The notes under the pieces were generated by a model. That model searched no databases and was not told the DNA's origin. It worked only from the letters and a program-made list of their open reading frames with translations. Below, piece after piece: positions 25,623-33,386 of a stretch of 64,000 nucleotides of DNA; the stretch's first letter is position 1, and every line of letters begins with the position of its first letter. The stretch spans positions 806,001-870,000 of the forward strand of contig NZ_JAIGNP010000001.1 of NCBI RefSeq assembly GCF_019711535.1, read 5' to 3'. This DNA comes from Qipengyuania aestuarii. GTDB lineage: Bacteria > Pseudomonadota > Alphaproteobacteria > Sphingomonadales > Sphingomonadaceae. A program made the position numbers and the translations under genes.

Positions 25623-27335
25623 ATGGGGATGAAAATCAGCGACTTCACCAAGAGCATAGCCGTTTTACTTCTGGCCTTCCTTGCGCTGCCGCTCGCGGCC
25701 CAGAGCGGACGGGATATCGCACAGGGTTCGGAGCCTTTCGTCTACGAAGTGGAGAGCCTCCAGAATGCCACCGGCGCTGCCCGTTCCCCGCTCGATCTCG
25801 ATACGCCGATGGGCTTGCTCGAAAGCTTCATGGATGCCGGCGCGCAGAAAGACTGGGGCCGCGCCGCCGCAGCACTGGATCTGGAGAATGTAGGGGGAGA
25901 AGCACGCGATCCCGATCAGCTTGCCGAAGAGCTTTACGATCTCCTCCACCGCTCGATGACCGTGGACTGGGCAAGCTTGCCCGACCGCCCGGATGCCGTC
26001 GACACGGCGACCACGTCCAAGGATCCGATGGCCGGAGTTCCCCGGCGCAGCCTGACGCTTGGGAGGCTCGAACTCGCCGACAGGACCGTTCCAATCCGGA
26101 TTGCGCGGGTTCGTGCACCCGGCGGCGAACCCGTATGGGTGTTCAGCCGCCAGACCGTGGAAAATGTCCCCGCTCTCTACGATATTTACGGCCCGACCAA
26201 ATTCGAACGCTCGCTGCCGACCTATCTCCGCAAGCAGGCATTCTGGACGCTGGCTTGGTGGGAAGTGATCGCGCTTCCGCTGATCCTGCTGGCCGGTGCG
26301 CTTGCGGCTGCCCTCACCTATCTCGCCATCGACCGCCTCCGCCAGACGCAGGAGGAAGACGGCAAGGTCTATGGTGTGCTGCAGGCGATCCACCTTCCCG
26401 CGACCCTGCTGGCGTTTGCGGGCACGTTCGCCGTGGTTCGGGCGACGTTCTTCCGGCTGTCCGGGCCGGTCAAGGACCTGCTCGATCCGCTCCAGCTCGT
26501 GCTCATCATCCTGGCGGTGATCGGGATCGCCCTTTCGGTGATCGAATCACTGTTCGACATCGCAACCTCGCGCCGGACCGACGAGCTGGAGGCGCCCGAG
26601 AACAACGCCGATCGCAATTTCTACACCAAGATGAGCGCGATCCGCCGCATCGTCACCGTCCTGATCCTGCTCGCCGGGATCGGCTTTTTGCTTGTTGCCA
26701 GCAATATCTCGGACACTCTCGGCTTTTCGATCCTCGCGTCGGCCGGGGTCTTGGGCATCGTGCTCGCCTTTGCTGCGCGCAAGGTGCTGGGCGACATCAT
26801 GGCGAGCGTCCAGATCGCTTTCGCCCAGACGGCGCGCATCGGCGATGCCATCTATTTCGATGGACAGTGGTGCTTCGTCGAGAAGATCGGCTTCACTCAT
26901 CTGCGCCTGCGCACATGGGACGAACGCCGCGTGATCGCACCGGTCAGTGATTTCACCAGCGACAGTTTCGAGAACTGGACCAAGCAGGACCCGAGCCTGA
27001 TGATGCATGTCGAGCTCGAACTCGACAACCGCGCCGATGTCGACCAGCTGCGCGGACCGTTCCGCGAATTCATCGAGAACGACGAGGATGTGGTCGATCC
27101 CGATGACGCCAGCTGCGAAGTCGTGGCGCAGAATGCGAAGGCGATGACCGTGCGTTTCATGGCCCGCTCGACCGATCCCAAATGCGGCTGGAAGATGCAC
27201 TGCCGCCTGCGCGAACACATGCTGGCCGCCGCCTCCCGCCTCGACGCAGCGTCAGGCTACGAGCCTGCGCCCGCCTATATCCCGCGCGAACGCGAGGTGC
27301 GGATGGATCTCACGCGGGACGACGAGGCCGACTGA
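25623..27335 (+). CDS. MscS-family mechanosensitive ion channel
   Basis: A 570-aa protein beginning with a signal peptide (KSIAVLLLAFLALPLAAQ), then a periplasmic domain of about 190 residues, several membrane helices from about residue 200, and the MscS core. The pore helix is visible in GFSILASAGVLGIVLAFAAR followed by KVLGDIMASVQIAFAQ, and the beta domain in RIGDAIYFDGQWCFVEKIG. It would release solutes on hypo-osmotic shock or act as a signalling channel in the inner membrane. The ATG at 25623 is chosen (GGGG upstream); 25629 and 25581 are possible. It is convergent with the GH114 lipoprotein gene. Confidence 0.9.
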   Translation: MGMKISDFTKSIAVLLLAFLALPLAAQSGRDIAQGSEPFVYEVESLQNATGAARSPLDLDTPMGLLESFMDAGAQKDWGRAAAALDLENVGGEARDPDQLAEELYDLLHRSMTVDWASLPDRPDAVDTATTSKDPMAGVPRRSLTLGRLELADRTVPIRIARVRAPGGEPVWVFSRQTVENVPALYDIYGPTKFERSLPTYLRKQAFWTLAWWEVIALPLILLAGALAAALTYLAIDRLRQTQEEDGKVYGVLQAIHLPATLLAFAGTFAVVRATFFRLSGPVKDLLDPLQLVLIILAVIGIALSVIESLFDIATSRRTDELEAPENNADRNFYTKMSAIRRIVTVLILLAGIGFLLVASNISDTLGFSILASAGVLGIVLAFAARKVLGDIMASVQIAFAQTARIGDAIYFDGQWCFVEKIGFTHLRLRTWDERRVIAPVSDFTSDSFENWTKQDPSLMMHVELELDNRADVDQLRGPFREFIENDEDVVDPDDASCEVVAQNAKAMTVRFMARSTDPKCGWKMHCRLREHMLAAASRLDAASGYEPAPAYIPREREVRMDLTRDDEAD

Positions 27336-27353
27336 TCCCTGCGATCGGCCCGG

Positions 27354-28244
27354 TCACTCGGGACAGGGTTTGCGAAACGATCCGTCGAGGCTCAACGGCA
27401 GCACCAGCGTACTGAAGCCCAGCTCCTTGCTCGCCGCGCACATGTCCGCAAACGCGGCGGCATCGGTGCGGAAACGCTGGTCGTATTCGGCGTGGAAGAC
27501 CGGTTTGCCCTGCGCGATGAAGGGCGCCAGCACCTGGCATTCATCATATTCGGTGCACTGCTCGTTCACCGCGAAGTCGAACTCGTCGACCAGCCCGGCC
27601 ACCTGGTCGAGATCGTTCTTCAGACCAACCGCGAGCCCTCGCGCATGCGCTTCGGCGGCCAGAAACCGGTTGTAGGATAGCTGGTCTGCTCCGGTCAGGG
27701 CGAAGCCGCTGTCATTGGCATAGGCATCGACATTGTCCGGCTCCACCCCGTCGCAGCCCTTCTGCGCTGCCAGTTCGAGCCGCTTCGACATGATCGCGCG
27801 GACGGCATTGCTGCGAATGTCGACCCATTGTTCGTCGGGCCAGCCATCCATCGTCTTGCCGATATCGGCGGAGGGGAAATCACCCGCATCGCTGCGATAG
27901 TTCTCGCGCGATCCGGCCGAAAAATAGCAGATCACTTTCACACCGCGCGCCTGCAACGCTTCGATAGTCGGCGTGGGCGTCTCGTAGAGGTCGATGTCGT
28001 AGACCGCGACGGGCAGCGAGGTGTCAAGCGACCCGGTCAATTGCCAGTGCCAGTCGAGCCCGGCCTTCGGGCGGTACCAGTCCGCTGTTCCGCCCGAAGG
28101 CGGCGGGGTAGGCGTTGGCGTAGGCGCCGGAGTTGGGGCTGGTGCAGGTGCAGGAGCACCGGTCGCGGGCGGCGGCGTCGCTTCGCTGCCCTCGCCGCAG
28201 GAAACCAGCAGCAGACTTGCCAGAGTTATAGTGAGATGACGCAT
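27354..28244 (-). CDS. Endo-alpha-1,4-polygalactosaminidase-like lipoprotein (GH114)
   Basis: A 296-aa lipoprotein: lipobox LVSC (Cys16), then a Pro/Thr/Ala-rich linker (residues 24-50), then a TIM-barrel domain of the GH114 family. Family segments are WHWQLTG, YDIDLYET, KVICYFSAGSRENYR, KGCDGVEPDNVDAY and GLAVGLKND. The family cleaves alpha-1,4-linked galactosamine polymers and is related to Pel-type matrix hydrolases. The linker suggests display on the outer membrane. The GH16 lipoprotein at 35247-36179 has a closely similar linker. Confidence 0.85.
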   Translation of the reverse strand: MRHLTITLASLLLVSCGEGSEATPPPATGAPAPAPAPTPAPTPTPTPPPSGGTADWYRPKAGLDWHWQLTGSLDTSLPVAVYDIDLYETPTPTIEALQARGVKVICYFSAGSRENYRSDAGDFPSADIGKTMDGWPDEQWVDIRSNAVRAIMSKRLELAAQKGCDGVEPDNVDAYANDSGFALTGADQLSYNRFLAAEAHARGLAVGLKNDLDQVAGLVDEFDFAVNEQCTEYDECQVLAPFIAQGKPVFHAEYDQRFRTDAAAFADMCAASKELGFSTLVLPLSLDGSFRKPCPE

Positions 28245-28372
28245 CGACCCGAACTACCTGTGTTGTTCTGTATTGTTCGGGCGCGCGCTACCTCTCCGCT
28301 GATTGAAATTCCGTGAACTCGCTAGGCACTTATGAAACCGCGGCAGGATTACTTCGGCGCGGTGGATTTTGC

Positions 28373-28699
28373 CTAGCGCGACATGTCATGGCTTTCGACC
28401 GGGATGGTCACCGTCAGCCCGTCGAGTTCTTCGCGCAGGACGATCTGGCAGGACAGGCGGCTGGTCCGGCGGGCGCCGGCGGCAAGGTCCAGCATGTCCT
28501 CTTCCTCTTCGCTCGCTTGCGGCAGACGATCAAACCATTCGCTGGCGACGATGACATGGCAGGTGGAACAGGCCATCTGCCCTTCGCAGGTCCCCTCCAG
28601 CGGCATGCCCGCAGCCTGCGCGATCCGGAGCAGGCTGTCTCCGTCAGCGCCCTCGGCGTCCACGCGCTGGTCGTCCGACGTGATGAAATGAACCTTCAT
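28373..28699 (-). CDS. 2Fe-2S ferredoxin (adrenodoxin type)
   Basis: A 108-aa electron carrier. The [2Fe-2S] ligands follow the vertebrate-type spacing: Cys38, Cys44, Cys47 (CEGQMACSTCH) and Cys84 (RLSCQIVL). An acidic stretch, EEEEDMLD, before the last ligand is the usual partner-docking region. The ATG at 28699 overlaps the stop of the cysteine desulfurase gene (ATGA). It is likely to act in Fe-S cluster assembly or to feed a P450/oxygenase; the linked desulfurase favours the first. Confidence 0.93.
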   Translation of the reverse strand: MKVHFITSDDQRVDAEGADGDSLLRIAQAAGMPLEGTCEGQMACSTCHVIVASEWFDRLPQASEEEEDMLDLAAGARRTSRLSCQIVLREELDGLTVTIPVESHDMSR

Positions 28700-29790
28700 A
28701 GTGACCCTTGCGCCTTTGCTGCCTCGTTGATGGTCCGGCCCGCTTCCTCGATTTCCTCGAGCGTGGTGTAGCGCCCGAACCCCAGCCGGATCGAACATTT
28801 CGCCAGCTTCTGGGGCAGGCCGATGGCCTCCAGCACATGGCTGGTCCGGCCCGATCCGCTGGCACAGGCCGAGCCGGCGGAAAACATCACATTGCGGCAT
28901 TCGCTCATCAGCCGGTTCACATCCAGCCCGCCGCCATTGGGCCCGCGCGGACGGATGTTGAGATTGCCGTGATAACGCGCTTCGGCGCTGCCGTTCAGCT
29001 CCCAGCCTTCGAATATTTCGGTCGCGCGTTTCCACAACTTCTGCACGTGTTCGGCATCCTGCTCCATCCGGTCCTTCGCCTCGGCCGCCGCCGCGCCCAT
29101 GCCGGCGATCAGTGCCGGCGACAGCGTGCCCGACCGCAAGCCGAATTCCTGCCCGCCGCCGGTCTGAACCTCCGAAAGGTCCACCCCGTTGCGCACCCAT
29201 AGCGCGCCCACGCCCTTGGGGCCGTGGAACTTGTGCGCGCTGATGGCGATCATGTCGGCGCCGGTCACTTCGATCTTGCCATAGGCCTGCACCGCATCGC
29301 AGAAATACAATGCGTTGTTTCCCTTCGCCTTGCGGTGCCATTCGACGGTCGGCTGGATCGTCCCGATCTCGTTATTGACCTGCATCAGGCAGACGAGGCG
29401 CGTATCCTGCGGCAGATCCTGCTTGGTATTGCACTGTCCGTTCTTGGCGACATTGAGGACGTGGCACGCGCCCAGATCGCGCGCCGTGTCCAGCACCGCG
29501 GCATGTTCGATGGCCGAAACCGAAACCGTCCCGCCTGTCCCGCTGCCGCGAATGGCGAGATTGATGGCTTCGGTCGCTCCGCTGGTAAAGATCACCCTGC
29601 CCCCGGCGGGAAATAGCGCGGCGACCTGATCGCGAGCAAATTCGATCGCCGCCTTTGCCTGGCGGCCCATCTTGTGCGGAGAATGGGGATTGCCGAAACC
29701 GGTTCCGCCCGGCCCGTCTAGCCAGCGCAGCATGGCATCGCGCGCTTCGGGAGCGAGCGGGGTGGTGGCCTGATAGTCGAGATAAATCAT
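28696..29790 (-). CDS. Cysteine desulfurase (NifS/IscS-like)
   Basis: PLP enzyme of 364 aa that moves sulfur from cysteine to a persulfide for Fe-S clusters or thio-modification. The N-terminus reads MIYLDYQATTPL. Lys187 in SAHKFHGPKG binds PLP, and Cys309 in SAGSACASGSGRTSHVL is the persulfide carrier on the mobile loop. It overlaps the ferredoxin gene by four bases. A second desulfurase gene lies upstream, separated by a palindromic repeat. No iscR, iscU or suf genes are in the window. Confidence 0.93.
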   Translation of the reverse strand: MIYLDYQATTPLAPEARDAMLRWLDGPGGTGFGNPHSPHKMGRQAKAAIEFARDQVAALFPAGGRVIFTSGATEAINLAIRGSGTGGTVSVSAIEHAAVLDTARDLGACHVLNVAKNGQCNTKQDLPQDTRLVCLMQVNNEIGTIQPTVEWHRKAKGNNALYFCDAVQAYGKIEVTGADMIAISAHKFHGPKGVGALWVRNGVDLSEVQTGGGQEFGLRSGTLSPALIAGMGAAAAEAKDRMEQDAEHVQKLWKRATEIFEGWELNGSAEARYHGNLNIRPRGPNGGGLDVNRLMSECRNVMFSAGSACASGSGRTSHVLEAIGLPQKLAKCSIRLGFGRYTTLEEIEEAGRTINEAAKAQGSL

Positions 29791-29809
29791 CGGTGCGCAA
29801 ACGTCCCTA

Positions 29810-29929
29810 TCCGTTCGCCCTGAGCTTGTCGGAACCGCAGGTGGGCAAACGCCCTACGGCCGTACTCGCTTCGGGTGCCGCGCCAGTCAAAAAGAACAAC
29901 GGTGCTTCGACAGGGTCAGCACGAACGGA
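29810..29929. repeat. Intergenic inverted repeat between two cysteine desulfurase genes
   Basis: Two 26-bp arms in inverse orientation: 29810-29835 (begins TCCGTTCGCCCTGAGC) and 29904-29929 (whose reverse complement begins TCCGTTCGTGCTGACC), separated by 68 bp. The arms match the widespread proteobacterial repeat of the form GTTCGCCCTGAGCTTGTCGA. It fills the gap between the two genes. Confidence 0.8.
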
Positions 29930-29931
29930 CA

Positions 29932-30924
29932 CTACTGTTTCGCCAAATCAAGCCATACCTCGCAGAAGCGTTCCACTTCCTCGCGCGTGGTGGTCCAGCC
30001 GAAACTGGCGCGGATCGTGCGGTCGGCGATTTCGGGCTCCACCTGCATCCCCTGCAGCACATGGCTGGTCTTCATCGTGCCCGACGAACAGGCCGAGCCC
30101 TGGCTTACCGCGATTCCTGCCATGTCGAACCGCATGACCTGCGCACTGCCGCTCATCGCGGGCATCGCAATCGCGCGAACGAACGGCGTGGGGCTGGACA
30201 GCCGGTCGGAAAGCCAGGTGCCGCCCATGTCGCGGCATGCCTGCGCAAGGGCATCGAGCGGCGCGAGAATGGCCGGATCGATATAGCGCTCGCCGCAAGC
30301 CTCCAGCGCCGCCGCCATACCCAGCGCGCCGGGCATATTCTCCGTCCCGCGCCGATAGCCGCGCTCCTGCCCGCCGGCGGGATCGAGCATGGCGAAATCC
30401 TTGACCAGCAGGGCACCGATCCCGATCGGACCGCCGAACTTGTGCGCCGAAACGATCGCCATCTCGCAATCCGGCAGCGCGAGCTTGCCGGCGGACTGGG
30501 CGCAATCGGCCACCACCATGCCGCCCGCATCGCGCACGATTTCGGCGATGGCCGCCATATCCTGCCGATTGCCGGTTTCCGAATTGATCTGCTGCACCGC
30601 CACCAGCGGGCGTTCGCGCTGGACGGCTTCGGCCAGCAATTCCAGATCGAGCGCACCGTCGGCCTTGACGAACAGCCGTTCGGCCTCGGGCGCGGCCTTC
30701 AGCACGGCGTCATGCTCAATCGCAGAAACCAGCCGGGCTCCGGCCCTGGCATGGCCGAGCGCCAGCGCCGCCGCCTCGCTCGCGCCGGAGGTGAAGATCA
30801 CTTCCCCCTCCCAGCCGAGCGCGCGTTTCACCCGCTCGCGCGCATCCTCCAGCGCGGCGCGGGCCTTTCGGCCTTCGGCGTGCGGACTGCTGGGATTGGC
30901 CCAGCGGGCAAAGCCTTCGTCCAT
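29932..30924 (-). CDS. Cysteine desulfurase paralogue lacking an in-frame canonical start
   Basis: Second NifS-like protein, 330 aa from the first available ATG (30924). PLP Lys (SAHKFGGPIGIG) and the catalytic Cys loop (SQGSACSSGTMKTSHVL) are intact. The family N-terminus RIYLDHAATTSLRPEARAA is encoded in the same frame just upstream (to 30981), but no ATG, GTG or TTG lies between it and the preceding in-frame stop at 30996-30994. An ATG at 30997 is one base out of frame; removing one C from a CCC run would give MTVNNRIYLDHAATT. The gene is thus either frameshifted at its start, affected by a sequence error, or started at an unusual codon. As drawn it would lack the first strand of the fold. 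Confidence 0.75.
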   Translation of the reverse strand: MDEGFARWANPSSPHAEGRKARAALEDARERVKRALGWEGEVIFTSGASEAAALALGHARAGARLVSAIEHDAVLKAAPEAERLFVKADGALDLELLAEAVQRERPLVAVQQINSETGNRQDMAAIAEIVRDAGGMVVADCAQSAGKLALPDCEMAIVSAHKFGGPIGIGALLVKDFAMLDPAGGQERGYRRGTENMPGALGMAAALEACGERYIDPAILAPLDALAQACRDMGGTWLSDRLSSPTPFVRAIAMPAMSGSAQVMRFDMAGIAVSQGSACSSGTMKTSHVLQGMQVEPEIADRTIRASFGWTTTREEVERFCEVWLDLAKQ

Positions 30925-31108
30925 CGCCGCCCGCGCTTCGGGGCGCAGCGACGTGGTTGCGGCATGGTCGAGATAGATACGGTTATTGACGGGTCATGCT
31001 CGAATTTATTGCGATTTCGGTGGTAAACACTATATAGCCCGCGACCCCGCGCAAAGCCCTTCTCGGGATCAGCGCCCCGAAAATTTCTGCCAAGGTACTT
31101 TCACCTTC

Positions 31109-31765
31109 ATGCCTACCGTGATTTTTCCCGGCCCCGAAGGCCGTCTAGAAGGCCGCTTCTCTCCTGCCCCCCGGCCCCGTGCCCCCGTGGCGATGATCCT
31201 TCATCCGCACCCGCAGGGCGGCGGCACGATGAACGAACAGATCACGCAGCGTCTGTACAAGACCTTCGTGAACCGGGGCTTCGCTACCCTGCGCTTCAAC
31301 TTCCGCGGCGTCGGCCGCAGCCAGGGCAGCTTCGACAATGGCGTGGGCGAATTGTCCGATGCGGCATCCGCGCTCGACTGGGTCCAGCAGGTCCATCCCG
31401 AAGCGCAGGTGACCTGGATTGCAGGCGTCAGCTTCGGCGCCCTGATCGGTATGCAGCTGCTGATGCGTCGTCCGGAAATCCGTGGTTGGCTGTCGATCGG
31501 TGCGCCGGCCAGCATGTATGATTTCTCGTTCCTGGCGCCCTGCCCCGCTTCCGGTATCTTCATCCACGGTGCGCAGGACACCGTCGTTCAGCCGAATGCG
31601 GTTACCAAGCTGGTGGAAAAGCTGCGCACCCAGAAGCACATCACCGTGCATCACGAAGAGATCCCGCGCGCCAATCACTTCTTCGAAAACGAGCAGGAAG
31701 AGCTGATGAAGTCGGTCGACAATTATCTCGACTTCCGCCTCGACCCGGCCTGCCCGATCACGTGA
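31109..31765 (+). CDS. Alpha/beta hydrolase (COG2945 type)
   Basis: Cytoplasmic alpha/beta hydrolase of 218 aa. It has LHPHPQGGGTMN and FNFRGVGRSQGSFDNGVGE near the N-terminus, which mark this subfamily, and the nucleophile elbow GVSFGA. The Asp in HGAQDTVV and the His in RANHFFE complete the triad. Function unknown; relatives are annotated as dienelactone-hydrolase-like or X-Pro peptidase-like. The ATG at 31109 gives the family N-terminus, although the ribosome-binding site is weak. Divergent from the second cysteine desulfurase, and closed by a strong terminator. Confidence 0.87.
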   Translation: MPTVIFPGPEGRLEGRFSPAPRPRAPVAMILHPHPQGGGTMNEQITQRLYKTFVNRGFATLRFNFRGVGRSQGSFDNGVGELSDAASALDWVQQVHPEAQVTWIAGVSFGALIGMQLLMRRPEIRGWLSIGAPASMYDFSFLAPCPASGIFIHGAQDTVVQPNAVTKLVEKLRTQKHITVHHEEIPRANHFFENEQEELMKSVDNYLDFRLDPACPIT

Positions 31766-31790
31766 TAATGCGATCCTTTTCCAAGTAATT

Positions 31791-31817
31791 AAAAAGGGCC
31801 CTTCCGGGGCCCTTTTT
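31791..31817 (+). terminator. Strong Rho-independent terminator
   Basis: AAAAAGGGCCC (31791-31801) and GGGCCCTTTTT (31807-31817) are perfect complements around a five-base loop; five T end the stem. It would also work in reverse. Confidence 0.93.
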
Positions 31818-31859
31818 ATTGCCCTGAGATCTCTCGCTGAGACGCAATCCAACAAAGAC

Positions 31860-31891
31860 TTGTCTTTATATGGTAATGTTGTAACATTGCC
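31860..31891 (+). promoter_or_regulatory. Promoter with Zur-like palindromic operator upstream of the TonB-type gene
   Basis: A -35-like TTGTCT (31860-31865) and a -10-like TAACAT (31882-31887) are 16 bases apart. The -10 lies inside the palindrome GGTAATGTTGTAACATTGCC (31872-31891), which has an AATGTT/AACATT core like zinc-responsive Zur operators. The start codon is 34 bases downstream of the palindrome. Zur control is an inference. Confidence 0.45.
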
Positions 31892-31925
31892 GAGTCATGG
31901 GTTGCAGAGGAAGAGGAGGCATCAA

Positions 31926-32615
31926 ATGGCATATGTCGATCAGAAACAGGGGCCTTCGCCAGCCGGGCTGGCCGGTGCCATAGTCACGCAGGCCGCGATC
32001 GGTGCGCTGGTAATTGCGGGATTGTCGGTGGCCACAGGTGTCGCGGAACCGGGCGAGATCATCGATACTTTCGATATCCCGACGGTCCCCCCGCCCTTGC
32101 CCGAACCGGAGCCACTGCCGGAACCGGAGACCACCGCCGAACCAAAGGTTCAGTCAGACCCTCCGGTCACGGTGCCGGATCCCAAAGTCGAGCTCAGCGA
32201 TCAGAAATCGACATCTCAAACGACGACCACGATCCTGGATATCCCCCGGCCGCCGGTGCCGCTTCCCAAGCAGGAGGAGCTATCCATACCCGCCCCTCCG
32301 GCGCCGGTCCCTACCTTCGATCCCGTCGGCGCCAAGCCGCGCAACGATCCAGGCCGATGGCTGACCGATCGCGATTACAAATCGAGCTGGGCCCGGCGCG
32401 AGCTGACCGGCGACGCGAAATTCCAGCTGGACATCTCCAGGACCGGGGCCGTGACCGGCTGCCGCATCCTGGGCTCGACCGGGCATTCCGAACTGGACCA
32501 GGCGACCTGCTCGCTGGTCACCCAGCGTGCGAAATTCGAACCTGCCCGTGGTTTGAATGGCGAACCGGTCGCTGGAAAGTTCGTCTCGTCGGTAAGGTGG
32601 CAATTGCCCCGGTAA
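31926..32615 (+). CDS. Energy transducer TonB
   Basis: A 229-aa TonB-type protein that would pass proton-motive energy from ExbB/ExbD to outer-membrane receptors. It has one N-terminal membrane helix (about residues 15-40), a long Pro/Glu-rich periplasmic spacer (PPPLPEPEPLPEPE...), and a C-terminal TonB domain (about 140-229) with AKFQLDISRTGAVTGCRI and the conserved hydrophobic end. The ATG at 31926 has a textbook AGGAGG six bases upstream. No exbBD genes are adjacent. The Zur-like site in its promoter suggests a part in metal uptake. Confidence 0.9.
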   Translation: MAYVDQKQGPSPAGLAGAIVTQAAIGALVIAGLSVATGVAEPGEIIDTFDIPTVPPPLPEPEPLPEPETTAEPKVQSDPPVTVPDPKVELSDQKSTSQTTTTILDIPRPPVPLPKQEELSIPAPPAPVPTFDPVGAKPRNDPGRWLTDRDYKSSWARRELTGDAKFQLDISRTGAVTGCRILGSTGHSELDQATCSLVTQRAKFEPARGLNGEPVAGKFVSSVRWQLPR

Positions 32616-32634
32616 TCCGCCGCTTCCGACACAA

Positions 32635-32844
32635 TTAGCGCGAGCCTCGTTCGACCTTGTCGAGCGGGGCTTCGCCGTCTGTGGTGGGTACCGTCCAGAT
32701 CGCCACATTGATCAGCGCGATGAACGCCAGCACCACCATCAGGGCGGCGTTCTTCGCATTGCCCGTACGCCGCCACAGGAAGTACGCGCCCGCCAGCAAG
32801 GCGATGGCGGCAAGAACGACGATCGAAAGCACGAGATCCAGCAT
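32635..32844 (-). CDS. Small two-helix membrane protein, function unknown
   Basis: A 69-aa protein with two hydrophobic segments (residues 2-24 and 33-51) separated by a short basic turn (WRRTGNAKN) and a charged C-terminal tail. I recognise no named family. The composition and clean reading frame suggest a real gene. It converges on the TonB-type gene, with stops 20 bases apart. Confidence 0.6.
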   Translation of the reverse strand: MLDLVLSIVVLAAIALLAGAYFLWRRTGNAKNAALMVVLAFIALINVAIWTVPTTDGEAPLDKVERGSR

Positions 32845-32886
32845 GACTGCTGCCTAGCGGGCATGGCGCGATTCGCGCAATCCACC

Positions 32887-32911
32887 GGAACGCGCGCTGC
32901 GGAGGTCCGTT
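32887..32911 (+). promoter_or_regulatory. Consensus EcfG (general stress) promoter of the DUF3597 gene
   Basis: GGAAC (32887-32891), a 16-base spacer and CGTT (32908-32911) match the EcfG consensus exactly. The start codon of the DUF3597 gene is 54 bases downstream. Confidence 0.72.
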
Positions 32912-32965
32912 GATCCGGCAAGCATGCGGCATTCCGCCGCCAGCCGTTTTACGGAGCATATTCAA

Positions 32966-33346
32966 ATGGGCATTTTCAGCAGCATCAAGGACGCGATCTT
33001 CGGCAAGCAGGCAAAGGCGCAGGACGCTCCGCCGGTCGAAACCAAGACGGGCAATGCCTGGGCCGACGCGCCCGTCACGCAGCCCAAGGCGGCCCCGGTC
33101 GTCGATGTCGAGAACAGTCTCGATTCCATGCCCGGTGCCGACCGCCTGAACTGGCGGACCTCCATCGTCGATCTGATGAAGCTGATCGGCGTCGATTCCT
33201 CCTATGAAAACCGCAAGGCGCTGGCCCATGAGCTTGGCCGCCCGGACTATTCCGGCAGCGCCGAGGACAACGTCTGGCTGCACAAGCGGACCATGCGCGA
33301 ACTGTCGGCCAATGGCGGCAAGGTTCCGGCGGAATTTCTCGATTGA
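32966..33346 (+). CDS. DUF3597 domain-containing protein
   Basis: A 126-aa soluble protein of the DUF3597 family. It starts MGIFSSIKDAIFG, as the family does, then has a flexible Ala/Pro/Gln linker (residues 18-45), and a conserved C-terminal part with LNWRTSIVDLMKLIGVDSS and ENRKALAHELG. That part resembles a small helical, peptidoglycan-binding-like or LysM-linked module in relatives, but its role is unknown. The ATG at 32966 has GGAG upstream; an ATG at 32924 is in frame but poorer. An exact EcfG promoter upstream points to general-stress expression. Confidence 0.88.
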   Translation: MGIFSSIKDAIFGKQAKAQDAPPVETKTGNAWADAPVTQPKAAPVVDVENSLDSMPGADRLNWRTSIVDLMKLIGVDSSYENRKALAHELGRPDYSGSAEDNVWLHKRTMRELSANGGKVPAEFLD

Positions 33347-33358
33347 TTTGACTTGGTT

Positions 33359-33386
33359 ATGCGAGGGGCGCACATGCTCCTCGCAT
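33359..33386 (+). promoter_or_regulatory. Hairpin overlapping the DUF885 start codon
   Basis: ATGCGAGG (33359-33366) and CCTCGCAT (33379-33386) are perfect complements with a 12-base loop. The right arm contains the first two bases of the start codon at 33385, and the left arm the only purine-rich Shine-Dalgarno candidate. Confidence 0.4.
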
